From Undibacterium sp. (GTDB taxonomy: Bacteria; Pseudomonadota; Gammaproteobacteria; Burkholderiales; Burkholderiaceae_D), in NCBI GenBank assembly GCA_025359635.1, contig JANYFV010000352.1:1-37490 (forward strand): a DNA stretch of 37,490 bases. Direction: 5' to 3'. Every line of letters begins with the position of its first letter. Within the stretch, counting starts at the first letter, position 1. The notes beneath the pieces were generated by a model, which was not told where the DNA came from, made no database searches, and saw only the letters and a program-made list of their open reading frames with translations. The position numbers and the translations under genes are program-made. Below, piece by piece: positions 17,010-27,705 of the stretch.

Positions 17010-19517
17010 CTACCACTCACTGATAGTCACGCTTTTATATGCCGCATCGTTGCGAATATCAATTTCAGAAAACGGTAACTTTAGCCAATTCTTACTGGCG
17101 TATTTATCCGTGTAATTGCTGTAGCGCGGCGATGCCGGATCGTCTGAAAGCGAATACGTGAGGAAGGTATATGCTTCTACCCCGCTGTTACGGAAAGAAA
17201 CAACTTGCATATAAGTGCTACCGTTAGGATTTCCATCCATGCTATATCCGCCCTGATCCAGGCGATTCTCCGAACACGAGATCGTGAAATAACCCGGTTC
17301 TTCACAGCCACCATACAGACCGATCTTGCGCATATTACGTGTCACAAACAGAGTTTCACCGCGAGTTGCGGTCATGGAAAAACCACTGCGCTGAGCTCTT
17401 AATACGGCTGCGCCAAAAGCTTGTTGTAGAGCTTGCCCTGCACTTGTTTTCAGGTCGCGTGGCGTGTGAATTGCATCATTTGCATCAAACGGTACACTGT
17501 ACAAATCCGCTTCTGGCAGAAGAGCTACGCGACGCCAGAATTCATCCCAGATATGTGCACCACGCGCACCAGGGTTGCCGGTATTGTCCCAAGCGCGCAA
17601 AGCGGAACAGGCCGCGCGCACATCAACAGCTAACGGAGGAAAGCTTTCACCAGTTTCTGTATCGGCATTAATGCTAATGGTGGCTGTCGCACAAACCATT
17701 GGTAGCGCCTGCGCCTTGAATAACTCGGCAGTTAAAGCGCGGCTATTGAGCACCATTTGCTTGACCGTATCGACGCTTGCCTTGTTGCCTGGGTAGCCAT
17801 CGTTACCATCTAAACGTCCTTGTGCCATGGTATGGCCGAGACGGGTACGCATTGATAACGAGTGAGTACCGGCATCACCCATGATGTCGGGATAACCAGT
17901 CAAAAGGGCCTTGGGATTGGTGCTCCAATAACTGTCGTTCATATTTGCCACGTAGTCTGCACGTAGTAGACTAGGCATACGTGAAGGACCGATTGCACCA
18001 GTTTGCCTGGAATCCGCGTCAGTTTTCCAATCGCAAATACTTTGCGCACCATCGAAGAAAGGCACTCGTGGCAAGACTGTGCCTATCATGTAGCCGATGG
18101 GCGTCGTGCAAAGCTCTTGTTGCTGTGGCGAGACGTTGGGCACCGCACCTATATCGGCATACCAAGCCTTGCTACTATAGCGCCCGATTGCCGTGGTATT
18201 CACCCAGGGAATCGAGCTCTCTTCTTTTTGGATACGGATAAATTCATCTAAGGATGTGGCCTTGTTCCAGCGTAACCAGTTGCGGAAACTTCGGTTATTA
18301 CCGGCATTGATATCCCTGATCGCAAATGCCGTATAAGGATTCCAGGTAAGGTCGGGATTAAGCAAGCCCAAATTAGCGATAGGGCCGTGTTCGGAGCGAT
18401 ATAAGATTCGCTGTACCTTGCCAAGCCTGCCATCAGCCTGTTTGACAGTGATGGAAATCGGCACCGCCGTCATCTTCACTTTTTTGCCATCACGCATGTA
18501 ACTTGTTGCGTCATCACTAGCCAAGCTCAACTCAAAAAAACCAAAGCGGCGCGCCTCAGAGACCGTATGGCTCCACGCGATATTCTCATTGTACCCAATC
18601 AAAATCATAGGTACGCCAAGAAAGGAGCCTCCGCTGACATTGACTTTGCCGGGAATAGTCAGTTGTGCCTGATAGAACCGGTCGGCACCGCGCCAGTACC
18701 AATGCGGATTGCCGAACAGAAGTGGGCTGCCAGTATCAGTCGAGACGCTGCCGTACGCGATCATATTGCTGCCTACGCCGTTCTTGCCGCCAACCTGCAG
18801 CTTTGGTGTCTTGATCTGGTTTTGCTGCATTTTACCGATGACAGCTTTGCCCTGCAAAGGGGCATTGAACGTTAGGCCTGGCGGCTGAGCAGTGGCGATC
18901 ATATTCACAAAATTACTATAACCACCCGCCAGATTGGCGGCCATCATCCTGCGATAAATATCGTCACTACGGATCGGCCGCACCCACTCAGCATATCGGC
19001 AGGCGCTGTGTGCGGTATTGCTGCCGCCCTTGATCTGGCGAACATAACGATTGTAACCAGCAGCGAAGCCCGAGACCAGATCACGCAGATCCTGTGGCTG
19101 CTCTGCAATCATCGCCGATATGCCTTGTGCTGTAATGACATGGCGATGAAAAAAATCAGAATCAATATTTGCTGCCGCCTCTAGCGTGGTACCCGCAACA
19201 GGCCCGGCATCGGCACCGAAATAACGTGAACGTTCACCTCGATAGGTCAAAAAGGCATCTGCCATGGTGCAGAGGTTATCTTCTGCCTGCGCATAACCAT
19301 AACCGTAACCGAGATTAGCCCAATCGTCCGCCTTGATGTGTGGCACACCCATGGTAGTGCGTCTAATTTCCGCACGATAATTGGTATACGGACCAAAGCT
19401 TTCTGTAATTACATTACCGTCAGTATTTTGAGCCTGGACAGAAAATGGCAAACTTAATGCTAGCAACGCAAATGTTCGGCATCTGATGATTGGAATTAGC
19501 ATCTTGAGTATCGTCAT
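17010..19517 (-). CDS. Secreted penicillin/AHL acylase-type Ntn hydrolase
   Basis: An 835-residue member of the penicillin amidase (S45) family, closest in layout to the AHL acylases PvdQ/QuiP/AiiD or a lipopeptide acylase. A signal peptide (FALLALSLPFSVQAQ, cleavage near residue 29) precedes an alpha-chain region (GVPHIKADDWANLGYGYGYAQAEDN). After a spacer, the autocatalytic nucleophile is Ser250 in KNGVGSNMIAYG. Further family marks are LLFGNPHWYW and the oxyanion Asn in IGYNENIAWSHTVS. These enzymes are cut into two chains in the periplasm and hydrolyse amide-linked acyl chains. GAGG lies seven bases before the ATG, and a strong terminator follows. The substrate (AHL, beta-lactam or lipopeptide) cannot be told from sequence. 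Confidence 0.9.
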   Translation of the reverse strand: MTILKMLIPIIRCRTFALLALSLPFSVQAQNTDGNVITESFGPYTNYRAEIRRTTMGVPHIKADDWANLGYGYGYAQAEDNLCTMADAFLTYRGERSRYFGADAGPVAGTTLEAAANIDSDFFHRHVITAQGISAMIAEQPQDLRDLVSGFAAGYNRYVRQIKGGSNTAHSACRYAEWVRPIRSDDIYRRMMAANLAGGYSNFVNMIATAQPPGLTFNAPLQGKAVIGKMQQNQIKTPKLQVGGKNGVGSNMIAYGSVSTDTGSPLLFGNPHWYWRGADRFYQAQLTIPGKVNVSGGSFLGVPMILIGYNENIAWSHTVSEARRFGFFELSLASDDATSYMRDGKKVKMTAVPISITVKQADGRLGKVQRILYRSEHGPIANLGLLNPDLTWNPYTAFAIRDINAGNNRSFRNWLRWNKATSLDEFIRIQKEESSIPWVNTTAIGRYSSKAWYADIGAVPNVSPQQQELCTTPIGYMIGTVLPRVPFFDGAQSICDWKTDADSRQTGAIGPSRMPSLLRADYVANMNDSYWSTNPKALLTGYPDIMGDAGTHSLSMRTRLGHTMAQGRLDGNDGYPGNKASVDTVKQMVLNSRALTAELFKAQALPMVCATATISINADTETGESFPPLAVDVRAACSALRAWDNTGNPGARGAHIWDEFWRRVALLPEADLYSVPFDANDAIHTPRDLKTSAGQALQQAFGAAVLRAQRSGFSMTATRGETLFVTRNMRKIGLYGGCEEPGYFTISCSENRLDQGGYSMDGNPNGSTYMQVVSFRNSGVEAYTFLTYSLSDDPASPRYSNYTDKYASKNWLKLPFSEIDIRNDAAYKSVTISEW

Positions 19518-19821
19518 CTTGTATCCTCATTAAAAAATCAAAGGGAGCAACAAAAAACATAGGAAACATGTTGTTTTCTATTAATTTCACGTCAATATTA
19601 ATTAGACTAGATATTATTAACATAAAATTTACTTTTTGAAATGACTAATGAGCAATTGATTTCAAATAGATAAAATTTCAATCATTTTCCGAATAACATC
19701 TAGCCGCTTTCTTGTTTTCAGAAAAAATACTCTTAATGATTTCATTTGAAAAAATTTTGATGCGAATGACGTACCTTGAACGGCCACTTTCTTGGATTGA
19801 CGTGATGGCTACACATGGAAT
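19518..19821. promoter_or_regulatory. AT-rich spacer upstream of the acylase
   Basis: About 300 bases without a supported gene. It is AT-rich, with stretches such as TTTCTATTAATTTCACG and TCAAATAGATAAAATTTC. It must contain the acylase promoter, since the gltD terminator lies on its far side. I see no riboswitch-like structure and no convincing operator. The 67-residue ORF in the track here is AT-driven noise overlapping the acylase start. Confidence 0.4.
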
Positions 19822-19851
19822 AAAAAAAGCCCCAGTAATTCTGGGGCTTTT
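19822..19851 (-). terminator. Intrinsic terminator after gltD
   Basis: AAAGCCCCAG and CTGGGGCTTT form a 10-bp stem around TAATT. On the minus strand a T-run continues after it, about 30 bases past the gltD stop. Flanking A and T runs would allow some bidirectional function. Confidence 0.93.
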
Positions 19852-19881
19852 GCGTTAAGGGGTACTTCAGCTATCGTTGAA

Positions 19882-21345
19882 CTAACGCGGCAACACCGAA
19901 TCACCCATCAAAGCCGCATCGACTTCGCGCGCACATTGACGTCCTTCACGGATCGCCCAAACAACAAGCGATTGGCCGCGGCGCATGTCGCCTGCGGCGT
20001 AGACATTGGCAACGTTAGTACGGTAACAACCGTCACCGTCAGTGCTGGCTTTAGCGTTGCCGCGGGCGTCTTTATCGACGCCGAAGGCTTCCAGCACTTG
20101 CGCTACTGGCGAGACGAAGCCCATCGCCAGCAAGACCAGATCAGCTTTCATTTCGAATTCAGAATCCGCCACTTCTTGCATCTTGCCGTCTTTCCATTCG
20201 ACGCGGCAGGCGATCAGTTTTTCTACCTTGCCAGCCTTACCTTCCAGACGTTTGGTGGCGACCGCCCAATCTCTATCGCAGCCTTCTTCATGTGAAGAAG
20301 AAGTGCGTAATTTAGTTGGCCAATACGGCCAGACCAAGGGCTTATTTTCTTGCTCTGGCGGTTGCGGCATGACTTCAAACTGGGCGACCGATTTGGCACC
20401 ATGGCGATTCGATGTGCCTACACAGTCAGAACCGGTATCACCACCACCGATGACGATGACGTTCTTGCCGCTGGCCATGATTTGATCTTTGACCTTGTCG
20501 CCGGCATTCACCTTATTTTGCAGTGGTAAAAAGTCCATCGCAAAATGCACGCCTTTGAGTTCACGGCCAGGCACCGGTAAATCACGTGGTGTCTCTGCAC
20601 CGCCGGCGATAATCACGGCATCAAAATCTTTTTGCAGTTGTTCTGGCGAGACAGTTTCTTTCGACCAGTTAGTGATCGTGCTTGGGAAATCTTTGCCGAC
20701 CAAAACGCTGGTGCGGAAAGTTACGCCTTCGGCTTGCAACTGCTCTACGCGTCGGTCGATATGCGATTTTTCCATCTTAAAATCAGGAATGCCATAACGC
20801 AGCAAGCCACCGACTCTATCATTTTTTTCAAACACGGTAACGTCGTGACCAACGCGCGCAAGTTGCTGCGCGGCTGCCAGACCTGCTGGGCCGGAGCCGA
20901 CAATAGCGACTTTTTTGCCGGTTTTGATGGCAGAAATCTGTGGTACTACCCAGCCGTTTTCCCAGCCTTTGTCAATGATGAAATGTTCTATCGATTTGAT
21001 ACCGACCGGGTCATCATTGATTCCTAAGGTACAGGCGGTTTCACAAGGTGCGGGACAGATGCGGCCGGTGAATTCAGGGAAGTTATTCGTTGAATGCAGA
21101 GTATCCAAAGCCAACTGGTAATTGCCGTTGTAGACCAGATCATTCCAGTCGGGAATGATATTGTTGACCGGGCAGCCGTTATTGCAGAATGGAATACCGC
21201 AATCCATACAACGTGCGCTTTGTACTTTGACTTGATCATTGCTCAAGTGCACAGAAAATTCTTTGTAATGTTTTTTGCGCGCCAGCGGCGCTTCGCTTGC
21301 TTCTTGCAAGCGTTGATATTCCATGAAGCCAGTTACTTTACCCAT
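19882..21345 (-). CDS. gltD: Glutamate synthase (NADPH) small subunit
   Basis: A 487-residue FAD protein that passes electrons from NADPH to the large subunit. N-terminal cysteine motifs [17 protein letters not shown] and [12 protein letters not shown] bind the Fe-S clusters. The FAD-binding [17 protein letters not shown] and the NADPH-binding [13 protein letters not shown] follow, and a late [16 protein letters not shown] segment is the second FAD contact. Length is as expected for bacterial GltD. GAGGTAG precedes the ATG. It follows gltB by 97 bases, and a terminator follows it. Confidence 0.98.
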   Translation of the reverse strand: MGKVTGFMEYQRLQEASEAPLARKKHYKEFSVHLSNDQVKVQSARCMDCGIPFCNNGCPVNNIIPDWNDLVYNGNYQLALDTLHSTNNFPEFTGRICPAPCETACTLGINDDPVGIKSIEHFIIDKGWENGWVVPQISAIKTGKKVAIVGSGPAGLAAAQQLARVGHDVTVFEKNDRVGGLLRYGIPDFKMEKSHIDRRVEQLQAEGVTFRTSVLVGKDFPSTITNWSKETVSPEQLQKDFDAVIIAGGAETPRDLPVPGRELKGVHFAMDFLPLQNKVNAGDKVKDQIMASGKNVIVIGGGDTGSDCVGTSNRHGAKSVAQFEVMPQPPEQENKPLVWPYWPTKLRTSSSHEEGCDRDWAVATKRLEGKAGKVEKLIACRVEWKDGKMQEVADSEFEMKADLVLLAMGFVSPVAQVLEAFGVDKDARGNAKASTDGDGCYRTNVANVYAAGDMRRGQSLVVWAIREGRQCAREVDAALMGDSVLPR

Positions 21346-21442
21346 TTTTCTACCTCAAATTTGTTGCGGACAATGTGCCCATTCATTCCTGAAATGCAGA
21401 GAAGATACGCGCCTGACTACATCGCCAGACGCATTCACCTTT

Positions 21443-24400
21443 CTATGCAGCGACTTTTTCTTTTTCAACGTTCAACTGTTTGGCGGCATACATCTCGACC
21501 AAAGCGCGCTTGTATTCGGTCGGGAAGACCTTGACGAATTTGGCGCGACTACGCGCCCAATCGTCTAACAAATTACGTGCACGGGTACTACCTGTATGCT
21601 TGAAGTGGCGCTCTAACAGGCTACGCACAATCGCCTCATCGGTTTCACTTTCGCCATCACGCAGGGCACTGTGCCAGAGCGCTTTCTCGACGCTGGCCAA
21701 CTGCACGTCACCAGCCAATACTGGTTCTAAAGTCACCATAGACATATTGCATTTGGCTTCAAATTCTCCATCAGGATCGTAGACATACGCGATACCACCC
21801 GACATACCCGCGGCAAAGTTGCGCCCGGTATTGCCCAACACAATTACCGTACCGCCAGTCATGTATTCACAACCGTGATCACCGGTGCCTTCAATCACTG
21901 CCACCGCACCAGAATTACGTACGGCAAAACGTTCACCTGCCACACCATTGATAAAGGCTTCACCTGCAATTGCACCGTAAAGAACAGTATTACCGCAGAT
22001 AATATTATCGACTGCCCAGCCACGGAACTCGGTGTTCGGACGAATGATGATGCGTCCGCCGGACAAGCCCTTGCCGACGTAATCATTGCCTTCTCCGACC
22101 AGATCCAAGGTCACACCGTGCGCCAGAAAAGCCCCGGCAGATTGGCCAGCAGTCCCTTGCAATTGAATATGGATAGTGTCATCCGGCAAACCTGCATGAC
22201 CGTATTTTTTCGCCACTTCACCTGACAACATCGCGCCGACTGTTCGATTACGGTTTTTGATCGGCGAAATAAACGATACTTTTTCACCCGAATCCAAAGC
22301 CGATTTGGCCTGCGCAATCAACTTCACATCCAGCGCTTTATCAAGACAATGATCTTGCACATCAATGTGGCGGATTTCTGTACCGGCAGGCATTTCAGGT
22401 TGATAGAAAATGCGGCTGAAATCCAAGCCCTTGGCTTTCCAATGTGTGATCGCATGGGATTTATCCAGCAGATCGACCCGGCCGATCAATTCATCATAAG
22501 TGCGTATACCCAACTGCGCCATGATCTGGCGTACTTCTTCAGCAACGAAGAAGAAATAATTGACGACATATTCAGGCTTGCCTGAGAATTTTTTACGTAA
22601 CTCAGGGTCTTGGGTCGCGACGCCCACCGGGCAAGTATTCAGGTGGCATTTGCGCATCATAATGCAGCCTTCAACCACTAGCGGCGCGGTAGCAAAACCG
22701 ATTTCGTCGGCACCCAACATGGCGGCGATGGCAACGTCGCGGCCAGTCTTCATTTGTCCATCTGCTTGTACCCGAACACGGCTACGCAAGCCATTCAATA
22801 CCAAAGTTTGCTGAGTCTCCGACAGGCCGAGTTCCCACGGTGTGCCGGCATGCTTGACGGATGACAAAGGCGAAGCACCAGTACCACCATCGTGACCGGC
22901 AATCACCAGATGATCTGCTTTGGCTTTGGAGACACCTGCGGCGACCGTACCGACACCCACTTCAGAGACCAGCTTGACCGAAATCGAGGCTTTAGGATTG
23001 ACGTTTTTCAAATCGTGAATCAGCTGCGCCAGATCTTCAATCGAATAAATATCATGATGCGGCGGTGGAGAAATCAAACCCACGCCAGGCACCGAGAAAC
23101 GCAATTTGGCAATGTAGTCAGAGACCTTATGTCCTGGCAATTGACCGCCCTCGCCCGGCTTGGCACCTTGCGCCATCTTGATTTGAATTTGATCAGCAGA
23201 AATCAAATATTCAGTCGTCACCCCAAAGCGGCCAGACGCGACTTGCTTGATGCGTGAACGTAAAGAATCGCCAGCGATCAAGGGAATATCCACTTGCACC
23301 ACGTCTTTACCGAGCATGGAAGCCAAGGTTGCGCCCTGCTTGATAGGGATGCCTTTGAGCTCTTGCTGATAGCGCGCCGGATCTTCTCCGCCTTCGCCGG
23401 TATTTGATTTGCCGCCGATGCGGTTCATCGCTACTGCCAAGGTTGCATGTGCTTCTGTGCTGATGGAACCTAGCGACATCGCGCCTGTGGCGAAGCGTTT
23501 GACGATTTCTTTTGCCGGTTCAACCTGGTCCAAAGGTATCGCTTTTGCCGGATCAATCTTGAATTCAAACAAGCCGCGCAAAGTCATATGGCGCTTGGAT
23601 TGATCATTGATGATCTGCGCATATTCTTTATACGAATTAAAGTTATTTGAGCGCGTGGAATGTTGCAGTTTAGCGATCGCATCCGGTGTCCACATGTGGT
23701 CTTCACCACGCACGCGGAAGGCGTATTCGCCACCGGCATCTAAGGCATTGGCCAGCACCGGGTCATTGCCGAAAGCCAGCGCATGTAAGCGCAAAGCTTC
23801 TTCGGCAACTTCAAATACGCCTATGCCTTCAACGTTCGATGCCGTGCCTTTGAAGTATTTATCGACCAGGGATTTATTCAGGCCGATCACTTCAAATATC
23901 TGCGCACCGCAATACGACATATAGGTAGAGATACCCATCTTCGACATGACTTTCATCAAGCCTTTGCCAATCGCCTTGGTGTAATTGTAGATGGCGGTTT
24001 CAGCAGACAAATCACCCGGCAGATCCTTCGCCATATCGGCCAGGGTTTGCATCGCCAGGTAAGGATGGACGGCTTCTGCGCCATAGCCTGCCAGCAAAGC
24101 AAAGTGATGGGTTTCACGCGCCGAACCGGTCTCTACAACGAGGCCGGTAATCGTGCGCATGCCTTTGCTGACCAAGTGCTGATGCACGGTCGAGGTGGCC
24201 AGCAATGCCGGAATCGCGACGTAGTTGGCATCCATCTTGCGATCAGTGATGATCACAATATTGTGGCCAGATTTAACCGCATCGACAACTTCTGCGCAAA
24301 TCGAGGCCAGACGCGCTTCGATACCGTCTTTGCCCCAGGTCACCGGATAACAAATATCGAGTTCGTAGGACTTAAACTTGCCGCCAGTATTCGCGCTGAT

Positions 24401-26134
24401 GTTGCGTAGTTTGGCAATGCCGGCAAAATCCAATACCGGTTGCGATACTTCCAGACGCATCGGTGGATTGATGTTGTTGGTGTCGAGCAAATTCGGCTTA
24501 GGACCAATGAAAGAGACCAGCGACATCACCATCGCTTCGCGAATAGGATCGATAGGCGGATTGGTCACCTGCGCAAACAATTGCTTGAAGTAGTTATACA
24601 ACGGCTTGAGCTTGTTCGACATCACCGCCAGCGAAGAATCGTTGCCCATCGAACCGGTGGCTTCTTCACCACCGACAGCCATCGGTGCCATCAGGAATTT
24701 CAGATCTTCCTGGGTGTAGCCAAATGCCTGCTGTCTATCTAACAGCGTGGCAGTTTCTAGCGTATTGTCTTGCTCGCCCTTGAGTTCATTGAGCTTGATA
24801 CGCACCGATTTAATCCATTGCTTGTAGGGCTTGGCATTGGCATAGGTATCCTTGATTTCTTTGTCGTCGATGATACGGCCAGCTTCCAGATCAATCAAAA
24901 ACATTTTGCCCGGCTGCAGACGCCATTTCTTGATGATCTTCGATTCCGGGATCGGCAAGACGCCGGATTCTGACGCCATTACCACCAGATCGTCATCCGT
25001 GACGATGTAACGCGCCGGACGCAAGCCGTTGCGATCCAGCGTGCCGCCGATTTGACGACCATCGGTAAAAGCCATGGCGGCCGGGCCGTCCCACGGCTCC
25101 ATCATCGCTGCATGGTATTCGTAGAAGGCACGGCGGTTGTCGTCCATCATGGTATGATTTTCCCATGCTTCAGGGATCATCATCATCATTGCCTGGGCGA
25201 TGGGATAACCGGCCATGACCAGTAATTCCAGCGCATTGTCAAAACTTGCGGTGTCAGACTGGCCTTCAAAAATCAGCGGATACAGCTTTTGCAAATCGTC
25301 ACCGAGTACAGCCGATTTCATCACGCCTTCACGCGCCCGCATCCAGTTGAAGTTACCTTTGACCGTGTTGATCTCGCCGTTATGCGCAATCATGCGGTAT
25401 GGATGGGCCAGTGGCCATTCCGGGAAAGTATTGGTAGAGAAGCGCTGATGCACCAACGCCAATGCGGAGATGCAGCGCTCGTCTTGCAAATCTTTGTAAT
25501 ACACGCCAACTTGGTCGGCCAGCAGCAAACCTTTGTAGACGATAGTACGTGCCGACATCGACGGCACGAAATATTCTTTACCGTGGATTAGCTTCAAGGC
25601 CTCAATCGCATGCACGGCCGATTTTCGGATCACATATAACTTACGTTCCAGCGCGTCTGTCACCATAATATCCGGGCCGCGGCCGATGAAGATCTGGCGT
25701 ATTACAGGCTCTTTTTCGCGCACAGTCGGCGACATCGGCATCTCGCTATCTACCGGCACATCGCGCCAGCCAATCACAACCTGGCCTTCAACGCGCACTG
25801 CGCGCTCAATCTCTTGCTCGCAGGCTAAACGGGATGCGTGCTCTTTCGGCAAAAAGATCATGCCTACGCCGTATTCACCAGGCGGCGGCAAAACTATTCC
25901 TTGCTTGGCCATTTCTTCGCGATAGTACTGGTCTGGTATCTGGATCAAGACACCAGCACCGTCGCCCATCAGCGCGTCTGCACCGACGGCACCCCGGTGG
26001 TCGAGGTTTTTCAGAATCAGCAAACCTTGCTCAATGATGGCATGCGATTTTTTGCCCTTGATATGCGCGACAAAACCTACACCGCAGGCGTCGTGTTCGT
26101 TTGCTGGGTCGTACAGGCCTTGTGCTTGCATCAT
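21443..26134 (-). CDS. gltB: Glutamate synthase (NADPH) large subunit
   Basis: A 1563-residue enzyme that makes glutamate from glutamine and 2-oxoglutarate. The N-terminal glutaminase domain begins at the catalytic cysteine in [15 protein letters not shown] after a short propeptide, and continues with [20 protein letters not shown] and AHNGEINT. The synthase barrel shows [10 protein letters not shown] and [13 protein letters not shown], and the Fe-S cluster motif is [15 protein letters not shown]. The C-terminal beta-helix carries GGRIIIRPN and GGTVIVLG-type repeats. GGAGC precedes the tandem ATGATG start. It is co-directional with gltD and is the central ammonium-assimilation enzyme together with glutamine synthetase. 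Confidence 0.98.
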   Translation of the reverse strand: MMQAQGLYDPANEHDACGVGFVAHIKGKKSHAIIEQGLLILKNLDHRGAVGADALMGDGAGVLIQIPDQYYREEMAKQGIVLPPPGEYGVGMIFLPKEHASRLACEQEIERAVRVEGQVVIGWRDVPVDSEMPMSPTVREKEPVIRQIFIGRGPDIMVTDALERKLYVIRKSAVHAIEALKLIHGKEYFVPSMSARTIVYKGLLLADQVGVYYKDLQDERCISALALVHQRFSTNTFPEWPLAHPYRMIAHNGEINTVKGNFNWMRAREGVMKSAVLGDDLQKLYPLIFEGQSDTASFDNALELLVMAGYPIAQAMMMMIPEAWENHTMMDDNRRAFYEYHAAMMEPWDGPAAMAFTDGRQIGGTLDRNGLRPARYIVTDDDLVVMASESGVLPIPESKIIKKWRLQPGKMFLIDLEAGRIIDDKEIKDTYANAKPYKQWIKSVRIKLNELKGEQDNTLETATLLDRQQAFGYTQEDLKFLMAPMAVGGEEATGSMGNDSSLAVMSNKLKPLYNYFKQLFAQVTNPPIDPIREAMVMSLVSFIGPKPNLLDTNNINPPMRLEVSQPVLDFAGIAKLRNISANTGGKFKSYELDICYPVTWGKDGIEARLASICAEVVDAVKSGHNIVIITDRKMDANYVAIPALLATSTVHQHLVSKGMRTITGLVVETGSARETHHFALLAGYGAEAVHPYLAMQTLADMAKDLPGDLSAETAIYNYTKAIGKGLMKVMSKMGISTYMSYCGAQIFEVIGLNKSLVDKYFKGTASNVEGIGVFEVAEEALRLHALAFGNDPVLANALDAGGEYAFRVRGEDHMWTPDAIAKLQHSTRSNNFNSYKEYAQIINDQSKRHMTLRGLFEFKIDPAKAIPLDQVEPAKEIVKRFATGAMSLGSISTEAHATLAVAMNRIGGKSNTGEGGEDPARYQQELKGIPIKQGATLASMLGKDVVQVDIPLIAGDSLRSRIKQVASGRFGVTTEYLISADQIQIKMAQGAKPGEGGQLPGHKVSDYIAKLRFSVPGVGLISPPPHHDIYSIEDLAQLIHDLKNVNPKASISVKLVSEVGVGTVAAGVSKAKADHLVIAGHDGGTGASPLSSVKHAGTPWELGLSETQQTLVLNGLRSRVRVQADGQMKTGRDVAIAAMLGADEIGFATAPLVVEGCIMMRKCHLNTCPVGVATQDPELRKKFSGKPEYVVNYFFFVAEEVRQIMAQLGIRTYDELIGRVDLLDKSHAITHWKAKGLDFSRIFYQPEMPAGTEIRHIDVQDHCLDKALDVKLIAQAKSALDSGEKVSFISPIKNRNRTVGAMLSGEVAKKYGHAGLPDDTIHIQLQGTAGQSAGAFLAHGVTLDLVGEGNDYVGKGLSGGRIIIRPNTEFRGWAVDNIICGNTVLYGAIAGEAFINGVAGERFAVRNSGAVAVIEGTGDHGCEYMTGGTVIVLGNTGRNFAAGMSGGIAYVYDPDGEFEAKCNMSMVTLEPVLAGDVQLASVEKALWHSALRDGESETDEAIVRSLLERHFKHTGSTRARNLLDDWARSRAKFVKVFPTEYKRALVEMYAAKQLNVEKEKVAA

Positions 26135-26194
26135 GCTGCTCCATTAATTAAGGTAATCCGTAGAATAGTGCAGCGCAACAGAATACACAACAAG

Positions 26195-26262
26195 AAAAAT
26201 TAGGGTCGGAGTAATAATTAAAACAGAAGATTTTGGCGTTATTTTAATTGGGGACATAGCAA
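26195..26262. repeat. Possible RAYT-associated flanking sequence
   Basis: Just downstream of the RAYT gene lie TTAGGGTCGGAGTAATAATT and TTTTAATTGGGGACATAG, which contain inverted copies of AATTAAAA/TTTTAATT separated by 18 bases. GGGTCxGAGTAA and GGGGACA strings of this type are, from memory, frequent next to Y1-type transposase genes in proteobacteria. I treat this as a candidate element only. Confidence 0.35.
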
Positions 26263-26297
26263 ATACAATCAAAAAATATCGGAAAGCTATTTTTTCT

Positions 26298-26996
26298 TTA
26301 ACCCGCCTTAATCAGCTTGCGCGGGCGTCCGCGCTTGATAGGCTCGACTCGCCTTGCGGTTAACTTCGTCATTTCAGCCTTAAAGACATCGGAACCTAGC
26401 ATCCAGCCCTTCAGCGTTGCATTCGTCAAGGCCTGTATCTGTGCGGCTGAGAAGCCAGCTAACATCATTTCTTTATACGCCGCTTCGCGTTGAAATGGCG
26501 TATTCCCCAATCCCCAATAAGCGGGATGATCAGTGACTAAGGGATTGGTCTTGAGGCCGATATGATGTTGGTAACTAGACCAGGGATAATCCACCGCGTC
26601 TGTGACCAAAGCTGAGCGAACCGGGTTCGATTCCATATATAAGCTACAGCGTAATAAATATTGATTTGCTTCCAGCACAGTAGCTTTGTAACGCCCTTGC
26701 CAAAGCGTGCCCTGGCGTTGATATTTGCCATTAAAATAAGGGACATAGTGTCGCCCTATCCATTGCATCATCTTTCCCAAGCCAGTTTCATCGCTCGGCG
26801 TTGCTAATAAATGCAGGTGATCTGGCATGAGCACGTAGGAGTGAATCGCCACCTTAAACTGACGGGACGCCTCGCCCATCCAGGCAAGAAACGAAGTGTA
26901 ATCCTCGTCATCAACAAAAATCTGCTTCCCATCAATGCCACTTTGAATAATGTGATGTAGCTGGTGAGGAATTACGAGACGGGGGAGTCGTGCCAT
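26298..26996 (-). CDS. REP-associated tyrosine transposase (RAYT, Y1_Tnp family)
   Basis: A 232-residue single-strand DNA transposase-like protein, started at the ATG at 26996 (MARLPRLVIPHQLHHII), the usual N-terminus of the family; the track's 22-residue TTG extension has no ribosome site. The HUH metal motif is in VLMPDHLHLLATP, with a conserved histidine also near the N-terminus (HHIIQSG). The catalytic tyrosine is expected in YLLRCSLYMESNPVRS. A basic tail (EPIKRGRPRK) follows. RAYTs act on palindromic REP repeats and are usually domesticated, single-copy genes. It sits between gltB and a small unknown gene, both on the same strand. Confidence 0.92.
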   Translation of the reverse strand: MARLPRLVIPHQLHHIIQSGIDGKQIFVDDEDYTSFLAWMGEASRQFKVAIHSYVLMPDHLHLLATPSDETGLGKMMQWIGRHYVPYFNGKYQRQGTLWQGRYKATVLEANQYLLRCSLYMESNPVRSALVTDAVDYPWSSYQHHIGLKTNPLVTDHPAYWGLGNTPFQREAAYKEMMLAGFSAAQIQALTNATLKGWMLGSDVFKAEMTKLTARRVEPIKRGRPRKLIKAG

Positions 26997-27062
26997 GGGA
27001 TGCAAGCTATCAGTAATGAGACTGCGGTATTGTAAAGCAGACAGGAAATTGATGCGTGCCAA

Positions 27063-27097
27063 ATAAAAAAGCCCTATCGGTGTTTGTCCGTCAGGGC
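27063..27097 (-). terminator. Probable intrinsic terminator after the small unknown gene
   Basis: GCCCTATCGG and CCGTCAGGGC form a stem of 5 + 3 base pairs with two central mismatches, followed on the minus strand by a six-T run. It lies about 80 bases after the stop of the 112-residue gene and before the RAYT start, so it should separate the two. Confidence 0.7.
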
Positions 27098-27174
27098 TTC
27101 ATTTACAACTAGAGAAGATTTAGTCTTACTTGATTTTAGCGCTGGTCCGAAGTGTGAACCAAGCGCGGTGACAA

Positions 27175-27513
27175 TTAAGCCGCGATAAATTCCGCCGACT
27201 TCTTTTTCGCCTGGATTACCTGTTTTGCGTCATTTGCAACAGGCACGCTGGTCAAATGTGTCGCGCCGCCCATTAACTGCGCTATTTTATTTTTCAAGGC
27301 ATCTTGCTGAGTTGCCAAAATAAAATGTGCTGCACGTTTTGTCTGAACGATGCTCCAGCGAACTAGCGGTGAACGCCCGGTTCCATCTAGCAAAGCGATG
27401 TCGCGCATCCATTTTTCAAACGATCTGGTCGGCAAATCGCTTTCGATCCAGATCAGATGATCTGAGGTCATCTTCTTGTTATACGATGGACGGACCAATA
27501 TTTCGTAAATCAT
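27175..27513 (-). CDS. Conserved-looking small protein of unknown function
   Basis: A 112-residue protein started at the ATG at 27513, because AGGAG sits eight bases upstream; the track's 42-residue extension has no such support. I do not recognise the family. It begins MIYEILVRPSYNKKMTSDHLIWIESD, continues FEKWMRDIALLDGTGRSPLVRWSIVQTKRAAHFILA with a helical amphipathic look, and ends in a Lys/Ala-rich tail (QAKKKSAEFIAA). There is no signal peptide, membrane helix or cysteine motif, so it is likely cytoplasmic. It is flanked by its own terminator and a 190-base leader, consistent with a single-gene transcript. The good ribosome site and terminator make it a credible gene. Confidence 0.72.
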   Translation of the reverse strand: MIYEILVRPSYNKKMTSDHLIWIESDLPTRSFEKWMRDIALLDGTGRSPLVRWSIVQTKRAAHFILATQQDALKNKIAQLMGGATHLTSVPVANDAKQVIQAKKKSAEFIAA

Positions 27514-27705
27514 TTTGAGACTCCTGTAAGGGAATCTTCGCTTTAAAGTCACTGCATGCAAAGATTCTTTAGTAGCCAAAACGCACGGTTTAGAGAATCC
27601 GTTGACACAAAACGATACAAATAGACCTAAATTGCTCAAAATTCTTTCTTTTGATAATTAAAAGCTAAGTTTTGCACTAAAAATATCACTTTAATTAGCT
27701 ATTCA

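Noticed and set aside
19420-19623. 67-residue minus-strand ORF overlapping the acylase start
   Set aside because: It overlaps the acylase signal-peptide region in another frame, and no homology is recognisable.
27532-27567. GAATCTT / AAGATTC inverted repeat upstream of the small unknown gene
   Set aside because: Only 7 bp with a 22-base spacer in AT-rich DNA; too weak to call an operator or structured RNA.
27596-27630. TTGACA followed by a TAAATT-like hexamer on the plus strand
   Set aside because: It points into the regulator gene in antisense, with no plus-strand gene or terminator behind it; AT-rich DNA gives such matches by chance.
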